Of a stretch of 64,000 bases of DNA, positions 17,933 through 26,636 are shown in pieces. This stretch comes from Halomicrobium urmianum. Its GTDB lineage: Archaea; Halobacteriota; Halobacteria; Halobacteriales; Haloarculaceae. The position numbers and the translations under genes are program-made. The notes below the pieces were generated by a model. It had not been told where the DNA came from and ran no database searches. It worked only from the letters and a program-made list of their open reading frames with translations. Within the stretch, counting starts at the first letter, position 1; each line of letters opens with the position of its first letter. The stretch covers positions 354,159 to 418,158 of the forward strand of contig NZ_CP084091.1 in NCBI RefSeq assembly GCF_020217425.1, given 5' to 3'.

Positions 17933-18292
17933 GTGCAGCACGGTGGCTCTCCAAACTCACCCGAGATCTTCCAGATCCTCGCGGACGAATACGCGCGGCG
18001 GATACTCGTCGCGGCCGACACGGGTCCGAAGACCGCGAAGACCCTGAGCGAGGAGTGTGACGCCTCCCTCACGACGATCTATCGACGCGCCTCGACGCTT
18101 CAGGACCTCGATCTCATCGAAGAACGGAATACGGTCGACGAGGACGGCGCCCACCGGAGCGAGTTCGAAACGACGCTCGAGGGGCTCCACCTCGATCTCA
18201 CCGATGGCGAACTGGCGCTGACACTCGAGACGCGCGACGAGCTCGCTGACAATTTCACGTCGCTCTGGGGCGATCTCCGGGGTGACGACTGA
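17933..18292 (+). CDS. Winged-helix (ArsR-like) transcription regulator
   Basis: About 119 residues from the GTG at 17933. The frame is open back to 17879, but the first codons there lie inside the palindrome, so a later start is more likely; GTG at 17897 is the alternative. The body reads EIFQILADEYARRILVAA, then a wing-helix with recognition helix LSEECDASLTTIYRRASTL, and a wing DLIEERNTVDEDGAHRSEFE. This is the haloarchaeal HTH type found in front of DUF7521 genes. It overlaps the next gene by one base (TGATG). It is the natural candidate to bind the two palindromes at 14838 and 17876. Confidence 0.82.
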   Translation: MQHGGSPNSPEIFQILADEYARRILVAADTGPKTAKTLSEECDASLTTIYRRASTLQDLDLIEERNTVDEDGAHRSEFETTLEGLHLDLTDGELALTLETRDELADNFTSLWGDLRGDD

Positions 18293-18555
18293 TGGAAGCC
18301 TCGTTCATCATCGCCAAACTGATCACGCTCGTGTTGAGCCTCGTCGTCGCGTATCTGGCGTATCACGGCTACCGGCGAAACGGCCAGGCGACGATGCTAT
18401 ACGTCGCCGCGGGCTTCGTGTTTATCGGTGTGGGGGCGATCTGTGAGGGCCTGATTTACCAGGTGTTTCGGACGACGATCGTGTCCGCCGCTCTCGTCCA
18501 GGCGGCTGTCGTCTCGAGTGGAATGGTGCTCATCCTCGTCTCGCTGACGAGGTGA
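18292..18555 (+). CDS. DUF7521-like small membrane protein
   Basis: Eighty-seven residues forming three membrane helices (AKLITLVLSLVVAYLAY, MLYVAAGFVFIGVGAICEGL, LVQAAVVSSGMVLILVSL). The pattern matches the short three-helix proteins that follow ArsR-like HTH genes in haloarchaea. Start overlaps the HTH stop, so the two are one operon. Possibly a membrane sensor or transducer for the HTH protein, which is inference. Confidence 0.75.
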   Translation: MEASFIIAKLITLVLSLVVAYLAYHGYRRNGQATMLYVAAGFVFIGVGAICEGLIYQVFRTTIVSAALVQAAVVSSGMVLILVSLTR

Positions 18556-18558
18556 GGT

Positions 18559-18956
18559 GTGACATCTTCCGCGCCGTAACCGGAGAGGGGGGTGGAAGAT
18601 TCCTCAGGCAGTCGGGCGTAGCCCGACGACGGCGCAGCGTCCCGAAGTGGGAACACCAGACAAGTGTCGCTGTCGCTGGCTGAGGGTTCCGACCCGTAGA
18701 AGGCCGAGAGAGTCGTCTGCGAAGGTTCCTCGCTCGTCTCTCTGTGGGTCGTGACGGTCAGCGACGTCGACCGCCGTAGCCAGCAATCAAAAAGCTCTGG
18801 CTGCCCGCCAGCCGTCGTCTGGCGACCGCGTTGATGTCTGCGTGCTACTCCGTGTCCCAGCACTCCTCGTTCTGGCACCGGAACTCGTCGTCGTTTCGGC
18901 TCCCGACGTGCCCGCACTCGTGGGCAGTACCGACCACGCAGGGATCGTCGATCTCT
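18559..18956 (-). mobile_element. IS1341-type element relic (3' end and TnpB zinc-ribbon scrap)
   Basis: The plus-strand string GTGACATCTTCCGCGCCGTA at 18559 is the right end of an element lying on the minus strand and matches the right end at 50234. The hairpin GTCGGGC-GTA-GCCCGAC (about 18617-18634) corresponds to the one at 50285-50303. On the minus strand at about 18785-18950 is a TnpB zinc ribbon (HECGHVGSRNDDEFRCQNEE) and HADINA, but a stop codon splits it. The RuvC half is gone. It closely resembles the TnpB at 50378 and is therefore a decayed cousin. Confidence 0.75.
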
Positions 18957-18995
18957 CTCGATCTTGAGACCGATGTGCGTCGACGCAGCAGACAC

Positions 18996-19160
18996 GAACC
19001 CGAACAGTTCCCGGGTCTGGTCTATCGCCTCGGCGATCCCGACGTAGTTGCCCTCCTGTTCGGTAGCGGCAAAGTCGTCGTCACGGGCGCAAAAGAACCG
19101 GAGGATGCGGACCACGCACTCGATGTTATCTCAGCACGCTCCGTGAACTCGACCTGTTAA
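18996..19160 (+). pseudogene. C-terminal fragment of TATA-binding protein (TBP)
   Basis: Fifty-four codons matching the last part of the second TBP repeat: EPEQFPGLVYRLGDPDVVAL, LFGSGKVVVTGAKEPEDADH, then ALDVISAR and a stop. The conserved phenylalanine/glycine positions are intact, but the rest of the gene (about 130 residues) is missing. The fragment abuts the IS1341 relic on its 5' side, so loss of the front part probably came with that insertion. Haloarchaea carry several tbp paralogues, so this need not be the essential one. Confidence 0.85.
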
Positions 19161-19181
19161 ATAGGAAACCGAGAGCGGAGG

Positions 19182-19769
19182 TTACCGGGCCAGCACCTCT
19201 CGAGTCGTCGCTGCCAGCACCTCGTAGAACGGTTCGCGCGTCTCGTTCTCGACCCGTGTCAGGAACTCCGCAGTCCAGGCCGTGAGATGTTCGTCGCGGA
19301 ACTGGTCGAGGTACTCGTCGAACCCCTCTTTTGCGAGGTAGGCCGCGAACTCCAGTTCCGTCGCGATGTGGTCGGGGAGGTCCGAGTGGTCCGGTGCGAG
19401 TCGGACGCCGAACTCGTCGTACCAACGCGTGACGGCCGTCGTGGACGGTCCCATGACCGGTCCGAGCCCGTCCGAGTCACTCCCGTCGCGGTAGACGCTC
19501 TCGTACGGTGGACACGGTGGTCCCGCTGGGCCGATAAACAGTCTCGTGTACTCGGTCCGGAGGTCACGGATGTCCACCGATCCGAAGTCCCCAACTACCG
19601 GAGTCAACTCGCCGGCCTCGGCAACTTCGACCAGTTTCTCTGTCGGTTCCCGCCAGCACTCGGCGAGGACAGCGTACGTGGCCCCGACGTTCGACACGAG
19701 CGTTTCGCTGTCGGCGCAGCGTTCCGACGATCGCTCCTGCTCAACGGGTGCATCGGTCCGTTCAGTCAT
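19182..19769 (-). CDS. dmsD: TorD/DmsD-family molybdoenzyme chaperone
   Basis: A 195-residue all-helical protein. LFIGPAGPPCPPYESVYRDG near residue 82 and PDHIATELEFAAYL near 133 are the TorD/DmsD signatures. Such chaperones bind the Tat signal of a molybdoenzyme precursor and help cofactor insertion. It is the last gene of the five-gene operon and its start overlaps the NrfD stop by four bases. The symbol follows the dmsEABCD-like gene order; the substrate of the enzyme is not proven. Confidence 0.9.
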   Translation of the reverse strand: MTERTDAPVEQERSSERCADSETLVSNVGATYAVLAECWREPTEKLVEVAEAGELTPVVGDFGSVDIRDLRTEYTRLFIGPAGPPCPPYESVYRDGSDSDGLGPVMGPSTTAVTRWYDEFGVRLAPDHSDLPDHIATELEFAAYLAKEGFDEYLDQFRDEHLTAWTAEFLTRVENETREPFYEVLAATTREVLAR

Positions 19770-21073
19770 TGGCTCTCCTCTCTGCCGCCGTCAGTTGCGT
19801 ACGACTGCTGTGTGTCGACCCGCTGGATCGGCACGTACTTCAGGCCGAGGGTGACGACGAGCGCACCGAAGGCGACGATGCCGAGGGTGACGGCCACCTC
19901 GACCAGCGTCGGTGTGTAGGCTCCCGCAGTCGCCCAGATGTCGGTCGTGATACCCGTGTACTCGCCGCCGAGCGAGATGCCGGGCGAGAAGTTGATGTTG
20001 GCGACCTTGTACCCCGTGAATACGAGGCGAACGCCCTCGAACATCGTACCGAAGACCGCGAGCGCGCTCGCGGCGAAGATGACCGAGACGCGCTCGCGAA
20101 GGGACGGCATCGCCAGCATGGCCAGCGGGAGCGCTCCGCCGACGACTGTCCAGAGCCAGAAGTACACCGACTCCCCGATGAGGAAGCTGCTCGTGATGGC
20201 CCAGAACTCGAAGTGATCCGCCCAGGCGTGTGGTAGCCGTTCGGCCGCCAGGAGGTACACGACGTGGAACGCGAGGAAGATCCCGAGTATCTTGCCGAGG
20301 CTCGTGAGCTCCTCTCGATCGACCTCGAAGTCCGTGTACCGGTCTGCGAGGATCGACACGACCAGCAACAGACCGAGGCCGGAGACGAGCGCCTTGGCGA
20401 TGAACACCGGTGCGACGAGCGGGCTGAACCAGTCGCCACGACCGATCTGCGTCGCGAAGATCCAGCCCGTCACCGAGTGGAGTGCGACTGCGGTCGGGAG
20501 TGCGAGCGCTGCCGTCCAGAACAGCAGTCGGCGGTCACGTTCACGGCCGGCTTCGGTGTCTGGGACCCCGAGCGCCAGCGGTGAACCTCGCGCAGCCAGG
20601 TCGCGGCGGATCAAGAGCCACAGGTACCAGAGGTTGAGTAGCCCGTACAGCATGACGATACCGAAGTCCCACACCATCGGAGATCGGAAGTCCGGCGAGG
20701 TGAAGAACTGGTATAGACGCTCCGGACGCCCGATGTCGGGCAAGATCAGGAGTCCCGCGACGGTGATACACGCGAGACTGACCAGGACTCCGAGCCGTGC
20801 GAACCCCTCGTATCGGTGCGAGTGGAAGAACTTCGGCGCGCTCGAGATGATGAGTCCACCTGCCGATAGCCCGACGAACAGGACGAACATCATGATGTAC
20901 AGGCCCCACGAGAAGACGTTGCGCATCCCCGTGGCGATCAGACCCGTCGCGAGTTGGTAGCCCCAGGCAGCGAACCCGGCGACCATAATCGTCACGAGCA
21001 GGCCGATCCAGAGCTTCCCCTTTCTACCGAAGGAGGAGATCGCAACGCGCGACGATTCGGATCGCGTCGTCAT
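19766..21073 (-). CDS. NrfD/PsrC-type membrane anchor subunit
   Basis: A 435-residue polytopic protein with about nine helices. The NrfD/PsrC signature SWGLYIMMFVLFVGLSAGG is near residue 55, followed by the loop LPDIGRPERLYQF. It would exchange electrons between menaquinone and the iron-sulfur subunit in the membrane. It overlaps the FeS gene start-to-stop at 21073 and the TorD gene at 19766-19769. In haloarchaeal dms operons the equivalent gene is called dmsC. Confidence 0.92.
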   Translation of the reverse strand: MTTRSESSRVAISSFGRKGKLWIGLLVTIMVAGFAAWGYQLATGLIATGMRNVFSWGLYIMMFVLFVGLSAGGLIISSAPKFFHSHRYEGFARLGVLVSLACITVAGLLILPDIGRPERLYQFFTSPDFRSPMVWDFGIVMLYGLLNLWYLWLLIRRDLAARGSPLALGVPDTEAGRERDRRLLFWTAALALPTAVALHSVTGWIFATQIGRGDWFSPLVAPVFIAKALVSGLGLLLVVSILADRYTDFEVDREELTSLGKILGIFLAFHVVYLLAAERLPHAWADHFEFWAITSSFLIGESVYFWLWTVVGGALPLAMLAMPSLRERVSVIFAASALAVFGTMFEGVRLVFTGYKVANINFSPGISLGGEYTGITTDIWATAGAYTPTLVEVAVTLGIVAFGALVVTLGLKYVPIQRVDTQQSYATDGGREESQ

Positions 21074-21903
21074 CAGTCGTCACCTCCGGATTTCACGGAG
21101 GGGACGTGCGGAACTGCGTCGCCGTCGATCGCATGCTGTCCCCCTCCTGACTGGCCGCCCTCGCTGGCGTCTGCGTCAGACGGGACGTCGTCAGCGCCGT
21201 CCGACCACGGCGAGACGTCGTCGAGTTCGCTCTCCAGTTTGTCGGACGTCTGTGGGCGCCCGGGGCTCATCTCACCGCTGATGTAGTGCGTCTTCGGGTT
21301 CGTTCCGCGATCTTCGAGCAACTGATTCGTCTCGTACTCGTCGATGTACTTCGAGACGGTGCTGCTCTCGTCGTCGAGGTCACCGAAGATGCGCGCGTCG
21401 GCCGGACAGTTGACGACACAGGCCGGGTCGAGGCCCTCCTCGACGCGGTGGCTACAGAAGGTACACTTCTCGACGACACCCTGTGGACGGGCGGAAACGT
21501 CACCCGTCCCTCCTTCGGGCACGTGTTCGGGTTCGTCCCAGTTGAACACCCGCGCGTTGTACGGGCAGGCAGCCATGCAGTACCGGCACCCGATACACTT
21601 GTCATAGTCGATCTCGACGATCCCGTCGTCCCGGGTGTACGTCGCGTTGACCGGGCAGACCTTCACACAGGGGGCGTTCTCGCAGTGTTGACACGCCGTC
21701 GGCTGGTACTGCATGTCCAGCGACCCGCTACCGCCGTCTTCGGGGTAGCCGCCGGAGGGGGTATCTACGCTGTCGCCGCCCTCCGTGAGGACGCGGTTCC
21801 AGAACTGCCCCATCGGGACGTTGTTCTCCTGTTTACAGGACACCGCGCACGCCTGACAGCCGATACACCGCTCCTGGTCGATCACCATGCCGTAGTTCGT
21901 CAT
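21073..21903 (-). CDS. 4Fe-4S electron-transfer subunit (DmsB/PsrB type)
   Basis: A 276-residue protein with four cysteine sets for four 4Fe-4S clusters: CIGCQACAVSCKQEN near 14, CQHCENAPCVKVCPVN near 68, CIGCRYCMAACPYNA near 100, and CTFCSH...CVVNCPADARIFGD near 145-175. It has no signal peptide and is presumably exported with the catalytic subunit. The last 70 residues are acidic, disordered-looking and not part of the family core. Spacing to the catalytic gene is two bases. Confidence 0.94.
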   Translation of the reverse strand: MTNYGMVIDQERCIGCQACAVSCKQENNVPMGQFWNRVLTEGGDSVDTPSGGYPEDGGSGSLDMQYQPTACQHCENAPCVKVCPVNATYTRDDGIVEIDYDKCIGCRYCMAACPYNARVFNWDEPEHVPEGGTGDVSARPQGVVEKCTFCSHRVEEGLDPACVVNCPADARIFGDLDDESSTVSKYIDEYETNQLLEDRGTNPKTHYISGEMSPGRPQTSDKLESELDDVSPWSDGADDVPSDADASEGGQSGGGQHAIDGDAVPHVPSVKSGGDD

Positions 21904-21905
21904 CG

Positions 21906-24389
21906 TCAGTCACCTCCTGCACGTGGTGGTTCGGCACCGGCGCCGCGCGGGTTGCCCGCCTCGTACTTGTCCGTCTCGACGTCGTCGGGGGCCGGCTCGA
22001 CTTCGACGCGCACGTCGTAGAACGACATCGTCTTGCCGACCTCGCTGACTTCGTTGTGCGTGAGGTCGTTGTGGTGACCTCTGACGTAATCGCGAGACCA
22101 CCATCCCTGGTCGGTGTTGACTAGCCCCGGCTGGAACGCGTCGTTGTACTTCGCCTTCACGATCATCTCGCCGCGGTCGTTGTAGACCCGGACGTAATCG
22201 CCGTCTTCGATACCGCGTGCCTTCGCGTCCTTCGGGTGGATGTCTAGCTTCGGTTCGGGGTTGATCTCGCGCACCCAGTTCAGCATCTCGTACTGCGAGT
22301 GGATGCGGAACCGGCTGTGTTTCTGCATGAACATCAGCGGGAGCTCGTCGGCCTTCTCGTAGTCCTCGGCCGTCCGGTCTTCGAGCGGCCGCGGGACGTC
22401 GAAGGTAACGCCCTCTTCGCTCGGGGCGTCGTCGTCGTACATCTTGATGCGCCCCGTCTCCGTGGGGAACTCGTCGGTGTACTTGACTATCGGGACGCTC
22501 TCTTTTTTCTGCGTCCCCTGCTCGAACAGCGTGTCGAAGTCGATCGCGTCGTCACGGCTGGCGAGTTCCCGGAGCACCTCGCGTTTCGTTTCCGGGAATC
22601 GGTCGCCGAACCCGAGTCGCTCCGCGAGTCCACGGATCGCGTAGTAGTCGTCTCTCGTCTCCCACAGTGGTTCCTGCACCTTGCGTCGGTATCCGAGATG
22701 CGGATGTGACCCCCAGCCGGAGACGATGTCTTCCTGTTCGAACCAGTGGGGGACCGGGAAGATGACGTCGGCGTGCTGGACCGTATCCGTGTGGTGCATG
22801 TCCGCGACCACGTACATCTCGAGGCTCCTGATGGCCTCTCGGAACCGCCGTCGGTCCGGGAACTGATTACCCATCATGTTCGACTCGATGGAGTAGACGG
22901 CTCGGATCTCGTGCGGGTCGCCGTCGATCATCGCGTCGGGGTACTCCGGGAAGGCCAACGACGGTCCGGGGTCGGCGTCTTCCGGAGCGGCCCAGTCACC
23001 AGCGGCGAGCGTTGCACCGCCGGAGTGCTGGGCGTGGATGTTCCCGTGGCGACCGTAGTCGCCGGTCAGCCCCAGCAACATAGCGTACGCCTGCCCGAAG
23101 ACGTGACCGTGTTTGTACCGCCCGATCGCGTAGCTCGGGGCGATGCCGCCGGGGCCGCGAGTCGCCAGCCATCGGATCGAAGTACGGATGTTCTCGGCGT
23201 CGACACCGGTCTTCTCGGCGACCCGTTCGGGTGCGTAGTCCGCCACGTGGGCTCGCAGCCTCGTCAGCGCCGTCTCACACTCGATACCGTCGACGATGAA
23301 CTCACCGAAGAGCGCGTACGGGCCGCCGGTTTCGGGTTCCAGTGCGACCGGGCTGTTGCTGCCCTGTTCGACGGCGACGACCCGTTTCTCGTCGCCGCCT
23401 TCGAAGACGTCGCTCGCCCTGAGTAACTCCCCGGTGTCCTTGCGGACTAACGAGGGTCCGGTCGTCCGTTTTCGGAGGAAGTCCTCGTCGTACGTCTCGT
23501 CCTCGAAGACGGTGTGCATCATCGCGAGCGCGAGGTGCACGTCTTTGCCGGGTTCGACGGGTAGCCAGAGATCCGCTTTCGACGCCGTCGTCGTGTACAC
23601 CGGGTCGACGACGACGAGTTTCGCTCCGTTCTCGACGGCGTCGAGCACCTTCGAGGCGTCCATCTGGAACTGACTCGCGAACACGTCCGACCCCCAGACG
23701 ACGATGGTGTTCGCGTTCTCCCAGTCCTCGGCCTCGTTCGTCGGCGGGAGGAAAAAGCCGGTGCCGGTGACGCGGTTGAACCCGCGGCCGACGTTAGTGT
23801 CGATGCCCCACATGGACTGGGTCGCACCGAACAGCGAGGCGAGCCGGTTGAACGACTTGCCGGTCTGTCCGTAGTTCCCCGATCCCTCGTGGAAGAGCAC
23901 GCTCTCCGCGCCGTGTTCCGATTTCAGCGACTGCATCTTCTCGGCGACGAGGTCGAGAGCCTCGTCCCAGGAGACGCGCTCGAACTCGGCGTCGGGTCCC
24001 CGTCCGCCGGGGTTCGGTTCATCCGGAGACCAGTCCGCGCGCCGCATCGGATATTTCAGTCGCGTCGGATCGTAAACGCGCTGGGTGTGCGACAGTCCGA
24101 GCACGCAGGCTCGCTTGTACTGTTCGTCCTCCGGCGGATGCGGTTCGATTTTCTTCACCTGCCCGTCGCGGACGTGGACGTCGATCGGACACTTGCCCCT
24201 GCAGTTGGGTGAACAGACGGTCTGGACGACGTCGTTCTCCCCGACGAAGCTCTCGATACCGGCCTTCGACGCCTGGTCCGCTTCGCTTTCGACCAGCGTC
24301 TGGACGAACCCGCCACCGCCGAGCCCCAGGGCGGCGGCAGCCCCGCCGGCCTTCAGTACGTCACGTCTGTGGGGTTCGCCGTCAGTCAT
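21906..24389 (-). CDS. Molybdopterin oxidoreductase catalytic subunit (DMSO reductase family)
   Basis: An 827-residue protein. The Tat signal HRRDVLKAGGAAAALGLGGG is at the N-terminus, then the cluster motif CSPNCRGKCP with a fourth Cys (KRACVLG) 29 residues later. The C-x3-C-x3-C spacing is the DmsA kind and not the C-x2-C-x3-C of PsrA/PhsA. Molybdopterin-binding stretches follow (LFHEGSGNYGQTGKSFNRL, VVWGSDVFASQF, MLLGLTGDYGRHG) and the MopB C-terminal barrel ends the protein (LDIHPKDAKARGIEDGDYVR). It should act outside the membrane on DMSO/TMAO or on a sulfur compound such as polysulfide or thiosulfate. The exact acceptor cannot be read from the sequence. Confidence 0.93.
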   Translation of the reverse strand: MTDGEPHRRDVLKAGGAAAALGLGGGGFVQTLVESEADQASKAGIESFVGENDVVQTVCSPNCRGKCPIDVHVRDGQVKKIEPHPPEDEQYKRACVLGLSHTQRVYDPTRLKYPMRRADWSPDEPNPGGRGPDAEFERVSWDEALDLVAEKMQSLKSEHGAESVLFHEGSGNYGQTGKSFNRLASLFGATQSMWGIDTNVGRGFNRVTGTGFFLPPTNEAEDWENANTIVVWGSDVFASQFQMDASKVLDAVENGAKLVVVDPVYTTTASKADLWLPVEPGKDVHLALAMMHTVFEDETYDEDFLRKRTTGPSLVRKDTGELLRASDVFEGGDEKRVVAVEQGSNSPVALEPETGGPYALFGEFIVDGIECETALTRLRAHVADYAPERVAEKTGVDAENIRTSIRWLATRGPGGIAPSYAIGRYKHGHVFGQAYAMLLGLTGDYGRHGNIHAQHSGGATLAAGDWAAPEDADPGPSLAFPEYPDAMIDGDPHEIRAVYSIESNMMGNQFPDRRRFREAIRSLEMYVVADMHHTDTVQHADVIFPVPHWFEQEDIVSGWGSHPHLGYRRKVQEPLWETRDDYYAIRGLAERLGFGDRFPETKREVLRELASRDDAIDFDTLFEQGTQKKESVPIVKYTDEFPTETGRIKMYDDDAPSEEGVTFDVPRPLEDRTAEDYEKADELPLMFMQKHSRFRIHSQYEMLNWVREINPEPKLDIHPKDAKARGIEDGDYVRVYNDRGEMIVKAKYNDAFQPGLVNTDQGWWSRDYVRGHHNDLTHNEVSEVGKTMSFYDVRVEVEPAPDDVETDKYEAGNPRGAGAEPPRAGGD

Positions 24390-24624
24390 CGTCGAACCCC
24401 GCCGGCTTCGTCGGCCGTTCGTCTTCGCCGAACTCCTCCAGCACCTCCTCGTGATACTTCTCGTGGAACTCGGCGTCGGTTAGTTCGCCGTTTGAGACGC
24501 GAATCGCGTCGCGAGCCATCCTGACACCCAGATCGGTGTCGTATTCGACGTCGTCTAGCATCTCTTCGGCTTCGTCTTCCCACTCGTCGATCGGCGTCAG
24601 TCTCGGCTGCTGCGGGTCAGTCAT
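24382..24624 (-). CDS. Small acidic protein opening the molybdoenzyme operon
   Basis: Eighty residues, very acidic, helical, no cysteines (DEWEDEAEEMLDDVEYDTDL, then ELTDAEFHEKYHEEVLEEFG). Its stop overlaps the catalytic-subunit start by eight bases, so it is the first gene of the operon. Similar small proteins precede molybdopterin oxidoreductases in haloarchaea (the position of dmsE in the dmsEABCD order). It may be a maturation or assembly partner; this is inferred from position only. Confidence 0.75.
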   Translation of the reverse strand: MTDPQQPRLTPIDEWEDEAEEMLDDVEYDTDLGVRMARDAIRVSNGELTDAEFHEKYHEEVLEEFGEDERPTKPAGFDDD

Positions 24625-24666
24625 GGCCTATCCTAATCGTACGTCTGGGACTCGATACGATGACCG

Positions 24667-24690
24667 CTTAATAGTTGAGTTCTTTATAAC
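24667..24690 (-). promoter_or_regulatory. Putative TATA elements of the molybdoenzyme operon
   Basis: On the minus strand GTTATAAAGA (24681-24690) and CTATTAAGC (24667-24675) lie 45-65 bases before the start at 24624. Either could be the TATA box, giving a leader of about 20-35 bases. No palindromic operator was seen here. Confidence 0.45.
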
Positions 24691-24915
24691 GGGCTTGATG
24701 GATTTCGATGAACGATTGTACACATTACTGGAGGAACAGCGCAATACTTCACGATTTTCGGCCTGATTCTCGAACGGTAGCTGGTGAACTGCGACAGCGG
24801 ACCGATCCGACGAAGGCGATCCTCTCGAAGTCGACGCTCAACGTCCACAGCGTCGATAGCCACCAGGGATCGCGACGAAGCGGACGTAACAGCCGGTAGG
24901 TGGAAGCGGCATAGT

Positions 24916-25062
24916 GAGCACCGGTCGCGGTCCAGCATACGCCGAGCGGAGCGAGGGGGTTCACCACCGAAGCCGTCGAAAACGGCGGAGGCGACCTTTT
25001 TCGCCCACGTTTTTGCCGCGAGCGGTTCGCGCTCCGCGCGAACCCGAGCGGGAAAAAGGTGG
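24916..25062 (+). repeat. 147-bp interspersed repeat, copy B
   Basis: Second copy of the block at 10064-10210, same length and orientation, with scattered substitutions. The central inverted repeat is kept even though its centre changed. It sits in a roughly 690-bp gene-poor stretch (24625-25314) in which I see nothing else that codes. Confidence 0.85.
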
Positions 25063-25314
25063 TCTGTACTGAGCAGGACGACTCCACACTATAGGGGCGG
25101 GTCCCTGTTTCTGTAGTGCCCACGGACTGTGACAGCTGAGGGTGAAGCGAGAGACGACGGGGGCTCGACTGAACAGGAGAGCGTTTCTGGACTGTTCGTA
25201 CTCTAATCCCGGGGATCTTTCCGACGACCGTCGAGACCGCATCGCTGTCGGTTCGCCATCGTACCAGATGTGTTCTCGCGGTACGGACACCGGCTACTGC
25301 TGTCGTGATGGGAC

Positions 25315-25770
25315 CTACTCGTCAAAGAGACCTCTCGCACGGCGGTAGATAGGAGCACCGAGCCAGTCGCGTGAGGTAGCTACTACGTCCAGTTTGTCTT
25401 CCGCTTCCGAATTCGTGTGGCGGTCGCGCTTGACCAGTGCTCGAAGGAGAATCGGTGAGATGGCGACTCGAGCGTCGGTGAGCTGTTGGAGTTCCGGAAG
25501 CGCTCCGAGGTCGTCGGTAATGAGGAAGTCGGCCTCACCGCGTCGGGCCAATTGAAGACAGCGGGCTTCGCCGTCGTCGTCCGCGAGGTCTGGAAGTCAC
25601 TTTCGCCGATCTCGTGGATCGTGACAGCCGGGGTCTGAGTGAGGACAGTATCGGCACCCGTCCCGTGAACGCCGTACTCGGCCGTGGCTTCCAGTTCGTC
25701 GATGCCCTAGTCAGGGACCGCTTCCCAGACGTCCTCGCGCACCTCGAACGACACGACGCCGAGCGGACCG
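25315..25770 (-). pseudogene. Decayed PIN-domain (VapC-like) gene
   Basis: The last 78 codons are intact and include the PIN pattern ADFLITDDLGALPELQQL with paired acidic residues. Further upstream on the minus strand the related frame reads GPLGVVSFEVREDVWEAVPD, then a TAG near 25709, then ELEATAEYGVHGTGADTVLT, and a frameshift near 25590 before DDDGEARCLQLARRGEADFL. One stop and one frameshift make it non-functional. The intact gene would have been a roughly 150-residue PIN ribonuclease. No antitoxin gene is next to it. Confidence 0.7.
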
Positions 25771-25773
25771 CCT

Positions 25774-26268
25774 TCAAAGATCAAACTGGATGAACAATCT
25801 GTAGTAGTCTTCGGACGTCGGGGTGCGGAGTTTGGGTGTGCCGTCGCTCTTCGAGATTACAGTCGCAAGAGAGGCCGACATTCGACCCCCGTTCAGCTGG
25901 AGTTCGACGACCTGACCTTCGGTATTTGGCGATGGACGGACAGTCACCGATTCGACTTCTTCGTTGCCGGTGACGTCTTCTGAAAACGTTTCGACTACTG
26001 GATGAACGTCCACCGGAGCGACGGTCATCTCGACCTCGTGATAGACCGGATCGACGAAGCGATGGTTGCAAACCTCGATTAGCGATCGGGACCGCCGCCG
26101 ATACAGTTGCGTACCTCCCACGATCGTTGCTGCCACACCGACGGCCGCTAAGACCAGTGAATAGCGGTGCTCGAACGTCACCCACAGCAACGCCGAGCCA
26201 ATAATTGTGACGACGCTCCAGAACTTGTACCGGGATGCCGCCACATCTGACCGTGTCTGTCGCCGCAT
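25774..26268 (-). CDS. Membrane protein of unknown function
   Basis: A 164-residue protein from the ATG at 26266-26268. Two membrane helices (FWSVVTIIGSALLWVTF and SLVLAAVGVAATIVGGTQLY) precede a soluble beta-rich domain of about 100 residues. The frame is open to 26433, but the upstream part runs through an IS1341-type end scar at 26286, so the later start is preferred. No motif is recognised. The 3' end is about 10 bp from the PIN relic. Confidence 0.6.
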   Translation of the reverse strand: MRRQTRSDVAASRYKFWSVVTIIGSALLWVTFEHRYSLVLAAVGVAATIVGGTQLYRRRSRSLIEVCNHRFVDPVYHEVEMTVAPVDVHPVVETFSEDVTGNEEVESVTVRPSPNTEGQVVELQLNGGRMSASLATVISKSDGTPKLRTPTSEDYYRLFIQFDL

Positions 26269-26285
26269 CTTTCGACACCACGTTC

Positions 26286-26330
26286 TGACATCCTCCCGTA
26301 GTAAAGCAGTGGGGGTTCTCTCGTTTCCGC
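26286..26330 (-). repeat. Solo IS200/IS605-type right end
   Basis: The plus strand reads TGACATCCTCCCGTAGTAAAG, then GCAGTGGGGGTTCTC. TGACATCCTCC is the right-end signature shared with the elements at 39325, 50234 and 53914. No transposase is attached. It lies directly before the membrane-protein gene and probably replaced its original promoter. Confidence 0.6.
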
Positions 26331-26601
26331 TGCAAGACTGTGTTCCCAACCCAACTGTCTGCCGTAACGAGTCCGGGAGAGAACTCCGCATCACTGGCAG
26401 GCCGGAACTGGGTGGGCCCCGTTGGAGTAACACCGCTACCAGGCCGTTCGAGGCCCGGAGCTATGCGATCGCCCCCGTGAAGACACCGATCCCGATTCAG
26501 ATCGGGTTCACTTCAACCTGCAGTACAAGTACTAGTCTTCGGACAGGTATACTACAGTAGCGATGAGGTCGCTAACGTTCCAGTCACGTCGGAACACGGG
26601 A

Positions 26602-26610
26602 TTTATGATA
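26602..26610 (+). promoter_or_regulatory. TATA box of the cdc48 paralogue
   Basis: TTTATGATA, 27 bases before the ATG at 26637. This spacing implies a leaderless transcript. Confidence 0.55.
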
Positions 26611-26636
26611 GAAAAATACATACTTATGACGTAAAA

